From contig CM030931.1 in the NCBI GenBank assembly GCA_018136815.1, positions 9,114,989 through 9,178,988 on the forward strand: 64,000 nt of DNA, read 5' to 3'. Positions 10,321 through 20,983 of this stretch are shown here, piece by piece. The notes beneath the pieces were generated by a model. It ran no database searches, was not told the DNA's origin, and saw only the letters and a program-made list of their open reading frames with translations. The stretch's first letter is position 1; each line of letters begins with the position of its first letter. Made by a program: the position numbers and the translations under genes. Source of the DNA: Isochrysis galbana. Its lineage: Eukaryota > Haptophyta > Isochrysidales > Isochrysidaceae.

Positions 10321-11733
10321 CATGCGGCACAGCGGCGCAGTCGCCCTCGCCCTCTTCCCGTTCGTTACCCAGGAGGTTTCTAATGTGTGTATAAAAATGG
10401 CTGACGAGAGATCGGGGGGTGGAGGGTGTGCGCGGTTTAGTGGCCGGAAAATGTTAGATGCGCGGTTTTTGCACCTCACCTCTAGTCTGACAGTCTGACA
10501 ACCTTCCAACCTTACGCGTGGGAGGGGGGCGAGGGGAGAGGGGAACAAACAACCTCTTGGGCGAGTCGCACACTCCGAGTAGCCAACCGCGCCGAAGCGT
10601 GCACCGCCCTCTCGAATGACACTCGGCTGAGGGCTCGCAGCTGCCTCCCTCCCCGAAGATTGAGGTAGAGCCTTCGAGCCTTCTGAGGTACCATTTGAAG
10701 GCAAACGACCATATGGAGGTAGAAGGTAGAGCCTCCCGAGGTACCTACCTTGGGTCGCCCCATCTCTTTCGTGTTCTGTACTATCGCTCAGCGTCCTCGC
10801 CTGCGCGCTCTTGTGCCTAAGTCCGCCAGCCCCGTCACGCCGCATGTGCCGCTCGACCCCTGTTCGGCAGAGGCTCATGCCACCGCCTCAGCCGCGCGTC
10901 CGTGTGCCCCCTTCTCGTCCCGGTGTGTGCCGCGCCTGTCCTAGTGCCTCCCATTGATCTCACGGAGAAAGAATGTCGCATCTCAATACCCCTTTCCCAG
11001 CACTCAAGCACAACCTAGCTTGGCTCAAGCAAGCCAGTCACACTCTCGGAGGATGATTGAAGCCTGCAAGGGAGGGCACGAGGCGCCTCCCCATGGTGAA
11101 GGCTATGAATAAACTTAGTTGACTAACAAGAATAAATAGCAAAATCTAGCTCATCAAAGTCATGCTTCTTGCTTGTGTTCCCCTTAGCTGCAAGCAAGAA
11201 CGGCTTAGTGTGCCAAGCCTGCTCGAGTCCAATGCACTTCTAGATGTTATAGTTGCTCTTAGAAGTTATCGTTGCTCTTGAGCGCTCAACTGGGAAAGAC
11301 AACCACCATGTTGAGGCAACAGCCCCAATACATATGGATTCGTCCCACGCAATCGATACTCCCTTGCAATATCCATGAGCGACAAACTGAAATTTTTAGA
11401 TCATGATGGTCCTGCGTCCTTCAGTGCATAGGCGAGAAGTTTCAGAGGAGATGCACCATACATCGCCGCCTCCAAGCGAATGCGCATCCTTACTCGTGCC
11501 CATAGCATCCCACACTCGCTTGGCTCATCTGGGGGGGCGAAGCAAGGGAGGGGGGGGCCTCAAATGAGTGTTGCAGTATTTTCATGATCAGAGGTGGCAG
11601 CGCCATGATACCTTAGCGCAGTATCATGGCATGATTCTCTCTGCTAGAGCAAATTGTGCTCGCAAGGCTCGTGGGTGCAATAGTGGATGGGCAAACCGTG
11701 CGTTAGAGTTGGGGCGATATGCCAAGGGAATAG
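10321..11733. other. Long interval without recognised genes
   Basis: Frames on the minus strand up to about 220 codons exist near 10204-10878, but they run through the tandem repeat and simple-sequence DNA and lack conserved motifs. From 10950 to 11560 the base composition becomes more AT-rich and no coding signal is seen. A small plus-strand ORF at 11568-11768 overlaps the 3' end of the next gene and looks accidental. Confidence 0.4.
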
Positions 11734-13065
11734 CTACACAACCACATCCACGGCATCCGGGCTGGTGAGGAGCACTGCACCATTTTCTTCCGTTGCCTCG
11801 TCAGGACATGCGCCCAAATGCGCACTCCCACCGGCAAGACCAAGTTCTTTGCGTCGCACAGCTCTTTGCTCACGTAGCGCCAAGACCACGCCAAGAGCCA
11901 TAGCATCAGTCTCTGTCAAGAAGTGTTGCGCAGATCCATTCTCAAAGACCAAAGAAAAGCAAAGCCATGGTGGGGGTGGAGGCAACGACACCGCAGCATG
12001 AAGAATTTGCATTCTTGGGTGAGAGGTGCCGTATTCGATTGTAAGCTTGTGTACATGAGCCGTAGAGTCGCCCAGAAGGGAGCCCTCAGAGGGAGAAGTG
12101 CTAATGATTATTCGCTCCCTATCGCGTGAGAGCCGAAGGCCCCGCTTCACGAGACGGACAACAAGCTTCTGCTGGAACAAGCTTTGGGTCCAATCGACGA
12201 CGATCTCAAAGACATTGACACCGACCAGCAACATTTCCGCGCGACGGCTTCGATGGGCATCGCGCCTTAGAGCTCGCACCTCTAGCCGCAGTCTGCGCAT
12301 TTCTTGATCTAAATCAAAACCCTCTGCTTTTGATGCTTGGGCCGCGCTAAGCAGTTGTGATGACACGGGTATCTGCGCACGAATTAAATCTCGCTGAGTC
12401 ACGTTCGTGCGCGCAGCTCTTAGTTGAGCAATGGTCTCATTACTTGCTGCGATCTCCTGACGTAGCTTTTCATTTAGCTCAATCTCTGCTTGGAGTCGCG
12501 CCTTGACCGATACGATGTTGACATCCTTTGGCGCAATCGCAGATTTAGGCGCCACGCCTGCCACCGCCACGGCTTGGTCCACCCCGGATGTACCTGAGTC
12601 TCCGTGACAGCTACCGCAATTGCCGTCAGATCTCAGGGCCTGAACCTCTCTGTCCCGTTGGGCCACAGCCATATTTGTATGCACGACCCCAGCCATACTC
12701 GTTGCCAGAGCCTTGTACTTCTCTTGTAGTGCCTCGAGTTCTGCCTGCTTGGAGGCGAGAATCTTCTCGTATAACAAGTTGTGCTGTCGCTCCTTCTTGT
12801 ACGCTGTACGTAGCTCGCCGATCTGCTTGGACGACGATTCGAGCACAGCCATGTTGTTTGCCCTCAACTCGTCAAAGGTCTGCTTCGCTGAGGTGAATTC
12901 TGCTTTCGAAGCGGCGAGCGCAGCCTCCAGCTGGGAGACGCGCTCTAGGGTAAGCACAAGCTTGCGTTTCAGCCCAGCCACCTCAGTCTGCTGCCCATCC
13001 TTCTCCATCCCATTAGCACCATCCGTGCCCAGTGCGCCGGTGAGAGAGGCGCTGCTTGTCGCCAT
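11734..13065 (-). CDS. Coiled-coil protein with C-terminal PH-like domain, unnamed
   Basis: A single frame of 443 residues from MATSSASLTG. Residues about 25-130 form a long coiled coil (LKRKLVLTLERVSQLEAALA and following). A second coiled coil follows near residues 180-290 (LQAEIELNEKLRQEIAASNE). The last 150 residues look like a PH-type beta domain: RLVKRGLRLSRDRERIII, a gap, PWLCFSLVFENGSAQHFLTE, then a helix ALGVVLALREQ. This architecture suggests a membrane- or cytoskeleton-associated scaffold. The start is taken at 13065 rather than at the upstream in-frame Met, because the latter lies beyond a 16-base G run. I do not recognise an orthologue. Confidence 0.7.
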   Translation of the reverse strand: MATSSASLTGALGTDGANGMEKDGQQTEVAGLKRKLVLTLERVSQLEAALAASKAEFTSAKQTFDELRANNMAVLESSSKQIGELRTAYKKERQHNLLYEKILASKQAELEALQEKYKALATSMAGVVHTNMAVAQRDREVQALRSDGNCGSCHGDSGTSGVDQAVAVAGVAPKSAIAPKDVNIVSVKARLQAEIELNEKLRQEIAASNETIAQLRAARTNVTQRDLIRAQIPVSSQLLSAAQASKAEGFDLDQEMRRLRLEVRALRRDAHRSRRAEMLLVGVNVFEIVVDWTQSLFQQKLVVRLVKRGLRLSRDRERIIISTSPSEGSLLGDSTAHVHKLTIEYGTSHPRMQILHAAVSLPPPPPWLCFSLVFENGSAQHFLTETDAMALGVVLALREQRAVRRKELGLAGGSAHLGACPDEATEENGAVLLTSPDAVDVVV

Positions 13066-13460
13066 TGCTAGGGGTGAAGGAGAGATTGTCTCTTCTTCTT
13101 TTGGATGGGGGGGGGGGGGGGGGCAGACAGCGGAGGGCACCCTTTGAAAGGAAGGCAGGGGAAGAAAAGGCTGGACAGGGGAATGGACTGGCTACCTTTC
13201 CCTCCCGCTGCGCCGTCTTCCGGGGGCCGATTGACCCCCCCGCGCGTGCGGGCTCGCTTCGCTCGTCCTCTCCTCACGCGAAGTTTTCCCGCGCAATGCA
13301 CAGGATTTCCATCCGGCCATCTTCCCCCCCCCCCCCCCCCTTCTCTGCCCGAATTCTCGCTCGGTCACGCACGGCGGAGGGAAGGGGGCAGGCGGACACA
13401 GCTCAAAGCGCGGCGAGGGTGCAAGTGGTGCACTCGACTATTGCGCACCCGACGGGCACG

Positions 13461-14287
13461 ATGCTCTCGTGCAACCTCTGCTGGGAGCCGCTCAAGGTGG
13501 GTGACCAGGCTCGCCACTGGCAGCGCACATGAGCCGCTGGGCCCAGCAGGGCCTTCCGAGGCCATGTTACACTGCCCAGCTCACCAGCCCCTCGCCACGC
13601 ACAACTATGTCGCAGCCGCCGTTCATTGTCACTTCTTGCCAACACGCCTTCTGCGAGAAGCACACCCGCGAGCCTAATTTCGATGAGTCGACTTGTCCAG
13701 GCTGCCGGTCGCACGTCTCCAGAATCGGAGGATCAGGCGGCATGCGCACCAGCACATATGTGCTGAATGAAAGCGACCAAGACATATTGAATGGCGTCGC
13801 CCCAGAGGGTGCGATCGGGGTCGCTCTCAATGCGGTACAGTTCTGGTGCGCTTGCAAGGTCTGGCAGTGCATAATGGGGCCTTCGGCTTACAGGCTTGAT
13901 TGCGTCATGGATCCCCAACCTTGGTGTGGTAACAGGGTCAGCCAGGAGAGGAATCGGTCCGACTACGCCTGGTACAAGATGAAGAAGCTACAGAAAAGCA
14001 AGGATGATCAAAAGCAGCAGTTTCAGCAGGCATACGAGCAGTGCATCCATGACCTCGAGCGTGAGCGCGAAACGCGGCAGCAGACAGAGGTGGCACAAGA
14101 GGAGCTACGGCAAGAGATACAACACTTGAAACAAAAATATCAAGAAGAGGCTCGAAAAGTCCATGCGATGCAGGAGACTATCATCTCTCTAAAACGCAAG
14201 CGGCAGGATGCCTCATCGGCAATGAGTAGTCCGGTTCATCCTGCGGGCACAGCCCCGCACCGACAAGGAAGCACACCTACAGGTTGA
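13461..14287 (+). CDS. HEI10/CCNB1IP1-like RING protein (meiotic crossover factor)
   Basis: Predicted exons are 13461-13496, 13616-13858 and 13946-14287, giving 206 residues. Exon 1 encodes CNLCWEPLK and exon 2 resumes PPFIVTSCQHAFCEKH ... CPGC. Together they make the compact RING of HEI10, in which C-x2-C is followed closely by C-x-H-x2-C. Arabidopsis HEI10 begins the same way (CNACWRDLE ... TTCGHLLC), and CCNB1IP1 has VTACSHIFCDQH. The 87-bp second intron (gtctgg...gccag) is a multiple of three and stays open if retained. Removing it joins FWCACK to ERNRSDYAWYK, matching FWxxxxxQERxxxxY in CCNB1IP1. A coiled coil (IHDLERERETRQQTEVAQEE) follows, then an SP-containing tail. HEI10 proteins are SUMO/ubiquitin E3 ligases that mark crossover sites in meiosis. 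The assignment is from motif pattern and architecture. Confidence 0.78.
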
Positions 14288-15490
14288 GACAAAAGCTTGA
14301 TCACGGCTTCTAGCGTGCGATGCGTTTGAGCTGCCTTACTTAAGACAATCTCACAGAAATTTTCTTTGCCTCATGCCGCTCAGGTGGATTTGATCCGCAT
14401 AATCTTCCAGCGCCGCAGTACGGCTCGGCTATATTCAACAAATCCCCGATGCATCACGTGCATTCCCGCATGGGAACACCTGACTTACGCCATCCATCCT
14501 TGACACCACGATTCTCTTCCGGCCTTGGGCCATTGTGCGCGCGGAATTTGCACTCCGCCTGCGCTGTTTGCGGAAACGCTTGAATGGATGGGCACACGGT
14601 TGAAACATGCACGGCTGGCTCTTGACCACTATCACTCCTTTGAAGTGTCCCCTTTCCCCTCCTCTTGGCTTGTCGTGTGCGCCATAGGAGCAACTCGTCC
14701 ATGGGTCCACGTATAATATCTGGATCGGGACGACGGCCAAGTTCTACGCCCACCCTCTTCGGGAAATGAATTCATCGTAAGATGGCCTGACATGGTGATC
14801 TCTATCCACCACGAGCCACCGGGAGGACAGAATTGGTGGATGTTGATCGGGATTCTATGGGATTTTGAGAGTTTCGGTGTTTCGGTGCACAGCCCATACG
14901 CCGGGGTCAACAACACACCAAGACGCTACAACGCCCACCCAACACATGGTAGCGGCAATGCTTGGGGCGGTGAGTGCGCGGCCATTCAGTTTGGTTGAGC
15001 GGGTGTGTGCCGCGCCCTTGATGACCGCCGACATATTTGCCATTGGGCCATTTGGCCGAGGATGCCTTGATGTTGCCACTTTATCTCTGCCCCTCCCACA
15101 GAAAAGGCTCATTCTAGCAAGTGGAACAAAGTAGAAGTGGATAGTACATTGATCAATGAGACGATGGATGTGTTGTGATTAGGGGGAGAGAAGATAGATT
15201 CTGTGCTAACACCTCACGTTGGCGCAATTCATTCACACTACACTAATTAGCGCACCGCCATGGTGTCTCGCCCATCTATCCCCTCGCCGCTCACTTCAGC
15301 CAAAAACAAATCGATATCATAATAAACGCAACCTTCAGCCCCACACCCGACGAACCGGACGCCACAGACGACCCAAACCCGACGATAAGTAAGATGGAGC
15401 AACCACTAGATATCCGCATGAGTAGGGGGAGGGCGGAATACTACCGCTCCTCCAACACGGCGCCGGACCTAGCGCTCTGCCTGATCCCTG
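14288..15490. other. Interval without recognised genes
   Basis: Several 60-100 codon frames occur on both strands (for example 14454-14753 minus), but none has a recognisable domain. I see no RNA gene or repeat. Confidence 0.35.
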
Positions 15491-15493
15491 CGG

Positions 15494-15776
15494 CCCGTCG
15501 CCATGCGGCGCGCCATGGCCTGCTCTTAGTAGTCAGTGGTCCTTTGGGGGCTCCCAGAGGGGCAGCAAGGGCAGCTCAGGGGGCAGTGGAGGCTTGGGCT
15601 CAGCCCTTGGCCCCCCCTGCCTGTCCCACGCTCGCCTTGCTCGCCATTGGAGCCGCCCAGAGGCCCCTGTATGCCTGGCGACCCGGGAGCTGGGGGGGGA
15701 GTTAGCTCGGGCAGGCCCGCCCAATGCCAATGCGGGCGTGGGAGTACGATTCGCGGCCCGCGCCCACTAGGGGTCT
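15494..15776 (+). repeat. Dispersed GC-rich repeat, copy 2
   Basis: Aligns with the reverse strand of 7203-7470 (see that entry). This copy begins near gccatgcggcgcgccatggc and ends near gcccgcgcccac. No transposase frame or clear target duplication is attached. Confidence 0.7.
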
Positions 15777-15795
15777 GGACTGGATTGATGAGTGC

Positions 15796-15823
15796 TCAGC
15801 CCCTGCCAAGGAGCAGGGGCTGA
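15796..15823. repeat. Perfect 11-bp hairpin
   Basis: tcagcccctgc, loop caagga, gcaggggctga. It sits just beyond the dispersed repeat and could be part of it. A comparable 12-bp hairpin occurs at 25833-25860. Confidence 0.8.
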
Positions 15824-16010
15824 GGTTGGTTGTACGGGCCCACCCCGGGGGGTGTCCGCGATGGAGTGAAGCTGAGCGGGGGGCGCGAGGCCCCCATTGA
15901 CCATTGATCCCCACTTATAAAAGTAGGTTGAACCAGCGCCCGCTCTAGAAACTGAACACGAAAACACGCTCCAAAACGGCCCAGCGAGATGGGGGGACAG
16001 GCTCCCCGTT

Positions 16011-16041
16011 GTAGGGCGGTCAAACAGCTCTTTTAACTTCT
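16011..16041 (+). repeat. Lone terminal sequence of an inverted-repeat element family
   Basis: gtagggcggtcaaacagctc then ttttaacttct matches the ends of the elements at 45585-46895 and 49802-49838 (consensus GGGCGGTCAAACAG...TTAACTTCT). No partner end is visible nearby, so this is a solo or truncated end. Confidence 0.55.
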
Positions 16042-16518
16042 AAGGGCCAACTAAACGTAAATGTGAGATGGGCCCGTGCGCGTGCGAACGCAAACCTTAT
16101 GCGCACTTCCATTGCTCCATGGAGATAGCCGGTAGATGCACAAGTGTGTGTGAGCTCGTGAGAGCGCGCTCCAAGAGCAGGCAACCATAGCTTCTACATA
16201 GTAAGCCATGGCTGCTGAACGTGTGATCAAGATATGGCCTCGACGTTCACCTGGGGCAGGGGAATACTGGCGAGCCAACGAGCATGCCGTGCGGGGGAGC
16301 CCCGCCGCGGCGGCGCTAGGCCACGGTGGCGCCGCTCGCGGGCGGCGCGCGCGAGGCCGCAATCGGCGGCATTCGCGATAAGCGGCAGAAGCTAGAGGGG
16401 GTCTCACCGCCCTCCGCATCGCAACGAAAGCACATACATGGTCGTCGAACGAAATAGATTCCGTTCGCCAACCTTGATACGTTGAGTCAAATGCGGCGAA
16501 ACCCAAGGAGCTACGCTG

Positions 16519-18108
16519 TCACACGCTCTCGAACGCCGCGTGCCTTGTAGTACTCACAGAGGTTGAAGAATGGCCCTTAGCCGCACCTTGTGCACCTCGA
16601 GCAATCGATGCAATCACGCCCGAAGCAAGTAAGACCAATATGACAGCAAGTGAGGTCATTGCGGAGATCGTGACATGAATGAACTCCAAGCTCATTTTCA
16701 CACCAACGAACAAGAGAATGAGGGCGACCGCATGCCGAAGGTAGAAAAGTGACTGGACCGATTTTGATAGAATGAGATAGAGGGATCGCAGGGCCATGAG
16801 AGCAAATATGTTAGACGAGTATACGACGAGCGGGTCGTGGGTGATCCCCACCACAGCCGGGATGGAGTCAACTGCAAAGATCACATCGGAGAGCTCAATC
16901 ATGATGAGCACCACTAGTAGCGGCGTCGCCTTCCGCACCCCCTTGACATCCGTCAAGAAGCGTTCCCCGTCATAGTATTCGACTGCATCTACATACCTGC
17001 GTGGGCACGACGTCAGACGTACGCGTGTGACCAAATCTGTCTAGTTCGCGACAAGCCCACATTCTGACACTTGGACAACAAACCCATCACTGGAAAATTT
17101 GTACTGTGCTTCCGGACCTTGTCGCCAGTTTCAAGATTGTATTCTCTGAAAGTTCGGTATCTTCCTCAGGCTTGAGCATCTTGATCGCCGAGAAGACCAG
17201 GATGAGAGCGAAAAGTAGCAACACAGGACGGAAGCGCTCCACCACTGCAACGCCCAAAGCAATCATTACGCCTCTCAAAAGTAATGCTGTTAGAATCCCC
17301 CATCTGCAGCACATGCACAGCGTTAAGAGTCAACGGCAGCGGGTGCATGTGATGGTCTTACTAGAGAGAACATCCCACCCGTCACTTGGTGAGAGTTGAA
17401 TCGTACTTTAATACCCGTTGCGTATACTGCTCGGGTACTTTGAAGTAGTCAAATATCATCAAGAAGACAAATAGATTGTCAACTGACAACGATTTTTCCA
17501 CCTAATCACAAAGGATCAAAACAGTGCTGGATAGGGAATATCATGAACGCAACATGGCAGGGCGTCATAACAGAGCAGTGTTGCTGCGTTGTGCCGGGAC
17601 AAAGCCGCGTAAGGGCGCAGGATGTAGAACGCAGGTGTGCATCACTGTGCCTGAACCATCTTTTTCCAGAAGGGATTGAGCTGATATAGTATCGATGCAC
17701 GTACCAGAAAGCCGGTGAAGAAGTTCAAGCACTCTGCACTTCCCTTCAAGGGCCATATGATGCCCAGTCCGAAGACCGCCGTGAAAACAAAGGACCTGCA
17801 GCGCAAAGCGTGTGAGCATGCTATGGTTGCCCATCTCTGCGAACTCGCATTCTGCAAGAGAGTTTGCATAGTACAACTCACCAGATCGTGGCAGTGACGG
17901 CTTGCTGGTAAGCAAGCGAACGGCCCTTCTTTGCGCCTGCGACGCGTGATGCAATCGGCTGCTGCGCCCTGAGGCCTGCGCCGCGCCTGGGGTTGAAGCC
18001 GTGCAGTTCGGTGGAGACCCACGCCTCCATCGGGACAAGCGGAGCCTCACGGCTTGTAGCTGACGCATCGCGGTGGCGGCACGACGACTCGCTCGATGCG
18101 GAGCGCAT
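16519..18108 (-). CDS. TerC-family membrane protein, five exons
   Basis: Exons in gene order are 18108-17882, 17795-17705, 17501-17407, 17303-17118 and 16996-16519. All introns are GT...AG, every junction keeps phase, and the total is 358 residues. The membrane core is typical Ter[115 protein letters not shown] and [18 protein letters not shown]. Conserved acidic residues in SVDN and [12 protein letters not shown] are present. Bacterial TerC proteins handle metal or tellurite stress; the plant homologue helps insert thylakoid membrane proteins. The N-terminal 60 residues are basic and Ser/Arg-rich and could be a targeting sequence, although no signal peptide is obvious, so the start at 18108 is provisional. 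Confidence 0.93.
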
Positions 18109-18880
18109 CCTTCCTGTCCCGCCGCCCTGTCGCGCTGGAGAGAGCAGGAGCGAGGGCGGGAGCGAGGGGTGAGGGGGCGACAGGGACCAGGTATGCGCTC
18201 AGAGCGGCCGCCCGTCGGCCGACATGTGGGAACCGGCGCCAACTCTCATGATCTTCCCTTTTTTTCATTCCCCCGGTATCACTCGGACACCTGGCTCGTC
18301 AGGCATGGCGGAATTCCGGGACTGAAACTTAAACGTTGTCCAATTAGCTAGGAGTTGGAGTGGCTAAGATATAACATTATTTTTTCATTTTATTTTGAAT
18401 TACTACAGGTTCCTCCACCCGAAAATAGAATGCACTGTGCATTTATGCTGATGCTCTCACCTTATCGACGCCTGTGCGCCGGATAGTTTCTAAATTCAGA
18501 GTGTTGTCTTATGTACGCTTTCGCTTTCGACTTTCGAGGTAGCGGCCTTTATCCGCTAGGGAATTCGTCGTGATGGGCTGTCTAGTCCCGCCAGGTACTG
18601 CCAATGTGCTCTCCGAATGTAAGTCCTACCTGTGGATCCATGTCTCATCGCGACCGCGATCAGAATTTTTTAAAAATGAAAATGTATGCCTTCGCTCAAC
18701 TTCGCTCCACACCGTCATTCTCCCTACAGGCCACCCATATCCTAAGATAGGATTCGGACAACAAGTTTGACTGCGAGCGCAACATATCTTAGCAGCAAAG
18801 ATTGCCGAGTCTTTGAGGTTATTCGAAGAGGACTTGGCTAGCATGGACATTTGGAGTATACCACTCAGACGTATGCGTTC
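18109..18880. other. Interval between TerC and NASP genes, nothing recognised
   Basis: Includes the TerC promoter side near 18109 and the 3' flank of the NASP-like gene near 18880. The part from 18280 to 18870 is more AT-rich with short frames only. Confidence 0.4.
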
Positions 18881-20353
18881 TCACTCCACACGTGCCTTCT
18901 TTGAGACCGTAGGTTGAATGTCCTGCGGGGAGTTGTTGCTGGGATTTGGAATGGGTTCAAGCACGGCCTTCTTCCTCCCTGCCGAACGGCCCATCACACC
19001 GAGGTCGAGTACACGTGTTGTTGGTGCACTTTGGCTTCCGAAGCCGATAGTCGTGACGGATCCATCCGCAGCCTTTTCGGGTAGAGCCAATGAACCGAAG
19101 CCGATTGTTGTGTCGCCGCTCGGCTGGCTAGGAACAGTGTCACCTGCAGGCCAAGGGCATCAATGAGCCGGCCGATGCGCAGCCAATGCGCATCATGAAA
19201 TCATGGCCGGAGCGGTGGTCAGAGAGGTACGCCTACCTGGTTTTGGAACTGTGAGCGGTAGGTTGTTTTGTTGTGAGTGCTCAGCGACGCGCTCTTCAAT
19301 TTCGGCGAGGAGTTCCCGGAGCTCGCTCTCTTCGCCGGCCGATGTGCTGGAGTTGCCGGCGCGGGAGCCCGCGGCGTGCAAGCGCTCACGCAGTACGCCC
19401 GCTGCCGACTCAAAGTGATGCTTCACCTGTTGACGCTTACTCTCGATGAGGGACACCGTCGCAGTGGCAATCTGGTAGTGGAGATGAGCAAGCTGCCTGT
19501 GGTCAGGAGGCAAATGCCTCTGCTTGAGCTCGAGAGACTTTTCGAGCTCCGTAACCGCCTCGTGCCACATCTCGTTCTCCATGTTCACCTCACCCAGGTA
19601 CTCGAGGACATCAGCCAGTTCCAACTCCTTGTTGGGGAACTGCAAGAGGAGGAATTGAGCTAAGCTGAGGCACCAACGACGAGCTGGAGGATAGATAGTC
19701 TCGAGGCACTGCACTCGCCGGGAGACTGCGAGAACACTACGCACCTGTTCATAAATCAGCCGGGCCATTTCGAGGGACTGAAACGCAAGCTCAAGATCGT
19801 CCGCCTCCTCGCCTGCCTCCTCCTCTTCTCCCTCCGCATCCGCCCCATCGTCTCCGCCCTCCGCAGTTGTGGCAGCGGCCTCCTGATCAGCAGATGGTTC
19901 CTTTTCGTCGTCGTCTTCTATTTCCACCTCCTTCTCATCGGCTCCATCCATGGCGACCGCGGGCTTCGCAGCGTCTTGAGCCCCGCCTTCGCACGGCAGC
20001 TTGCTGCCGAATGGGTCGTCGGCCTGCTGGGCTTTCCGCAGCAAGGCCCTTCCGTACTCCACCCAGGCAGGCGCGCACTCGATGTGCTTGTCATGGTACT
20101 TCGCCACCCTGCATGCAACGCAGTGCGCGGACTCGCTCAGAACAGCTCCCTCCGCCTCTACCGCTCAGCCACCTCTCTGGTGTGTGCTGCGGAATCCGTG
20201 GCCACCATGAGGCAGGATGAGGGCAGGTAGTCGGGCCTGGGCGCACTTCTCTTCGAGGACGTAGGCGAAGAGCTCGATCGCGGCGTTCAGGTCTCCCGCG
20301 TCCAGCTTTGCCCTTGCCTTGAGCACGAGCTCCTCTCCTTGCTCAGCGGCCAT
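18881..20353 (-). CDS. NASP/Hif1/Sim3-like histone chaperone (SHNi-TPR)
   Basis: Exons 20353-20247, 20108-19237 and 19143-18881 join in phase to 413 residues. Exon 1 holds the first TPR (KARAKLDAGDLNAAIELFAY). Exon 2 continues with HIECAPAWVEYGRALLRKAQ, then a long acidic insert (EIEDDDEKEPSADQEAA ... AEGEEEEAGEEADD) that interrupts a TPR as in NASP. The SHNi-TPR block follows: LADVLEYLGEVNMENEMWHE and LELKQRHLPPDHRQLAHLHY. The last exon has two TTIGFG repeats, LDLGVMGR (as in LGVVGRG of NASP) and a basic KKARVE end. NASP-type chaperones bind and store H3-H4 dimers. A gene for H3 itself is 15 kb away in this window. The gene is divergent from the NOM1-like gene across a CT microsatellite. Confidence 0.92.
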
Positions 20354-20389
20354 GGCACCCCACCCAGACCTCGCCACGGTCTTTCCCGC

Positions 20390-20935
<546 letters not shown>

Positions 20936-20983
20936 TGCACCCCACCCCCCTCTCTGTCGGCGCCGCCTCTGCCCACACGCCGC

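Noticed and set aside
10204..10878. 224-codon minus-strand ORF
   Set aside because: It runs through the 157-bp tandem repeat and simple sequence, has no domain, and its apparent start is inside GC-rich non-coding DNA.
16150..16506. Minus-strand ORF downstream of TerC (16051-16506)
   Set aside because: Arg/Ala-rich, no domain, and beyond the TerC stop codon; most likely 3' flank.
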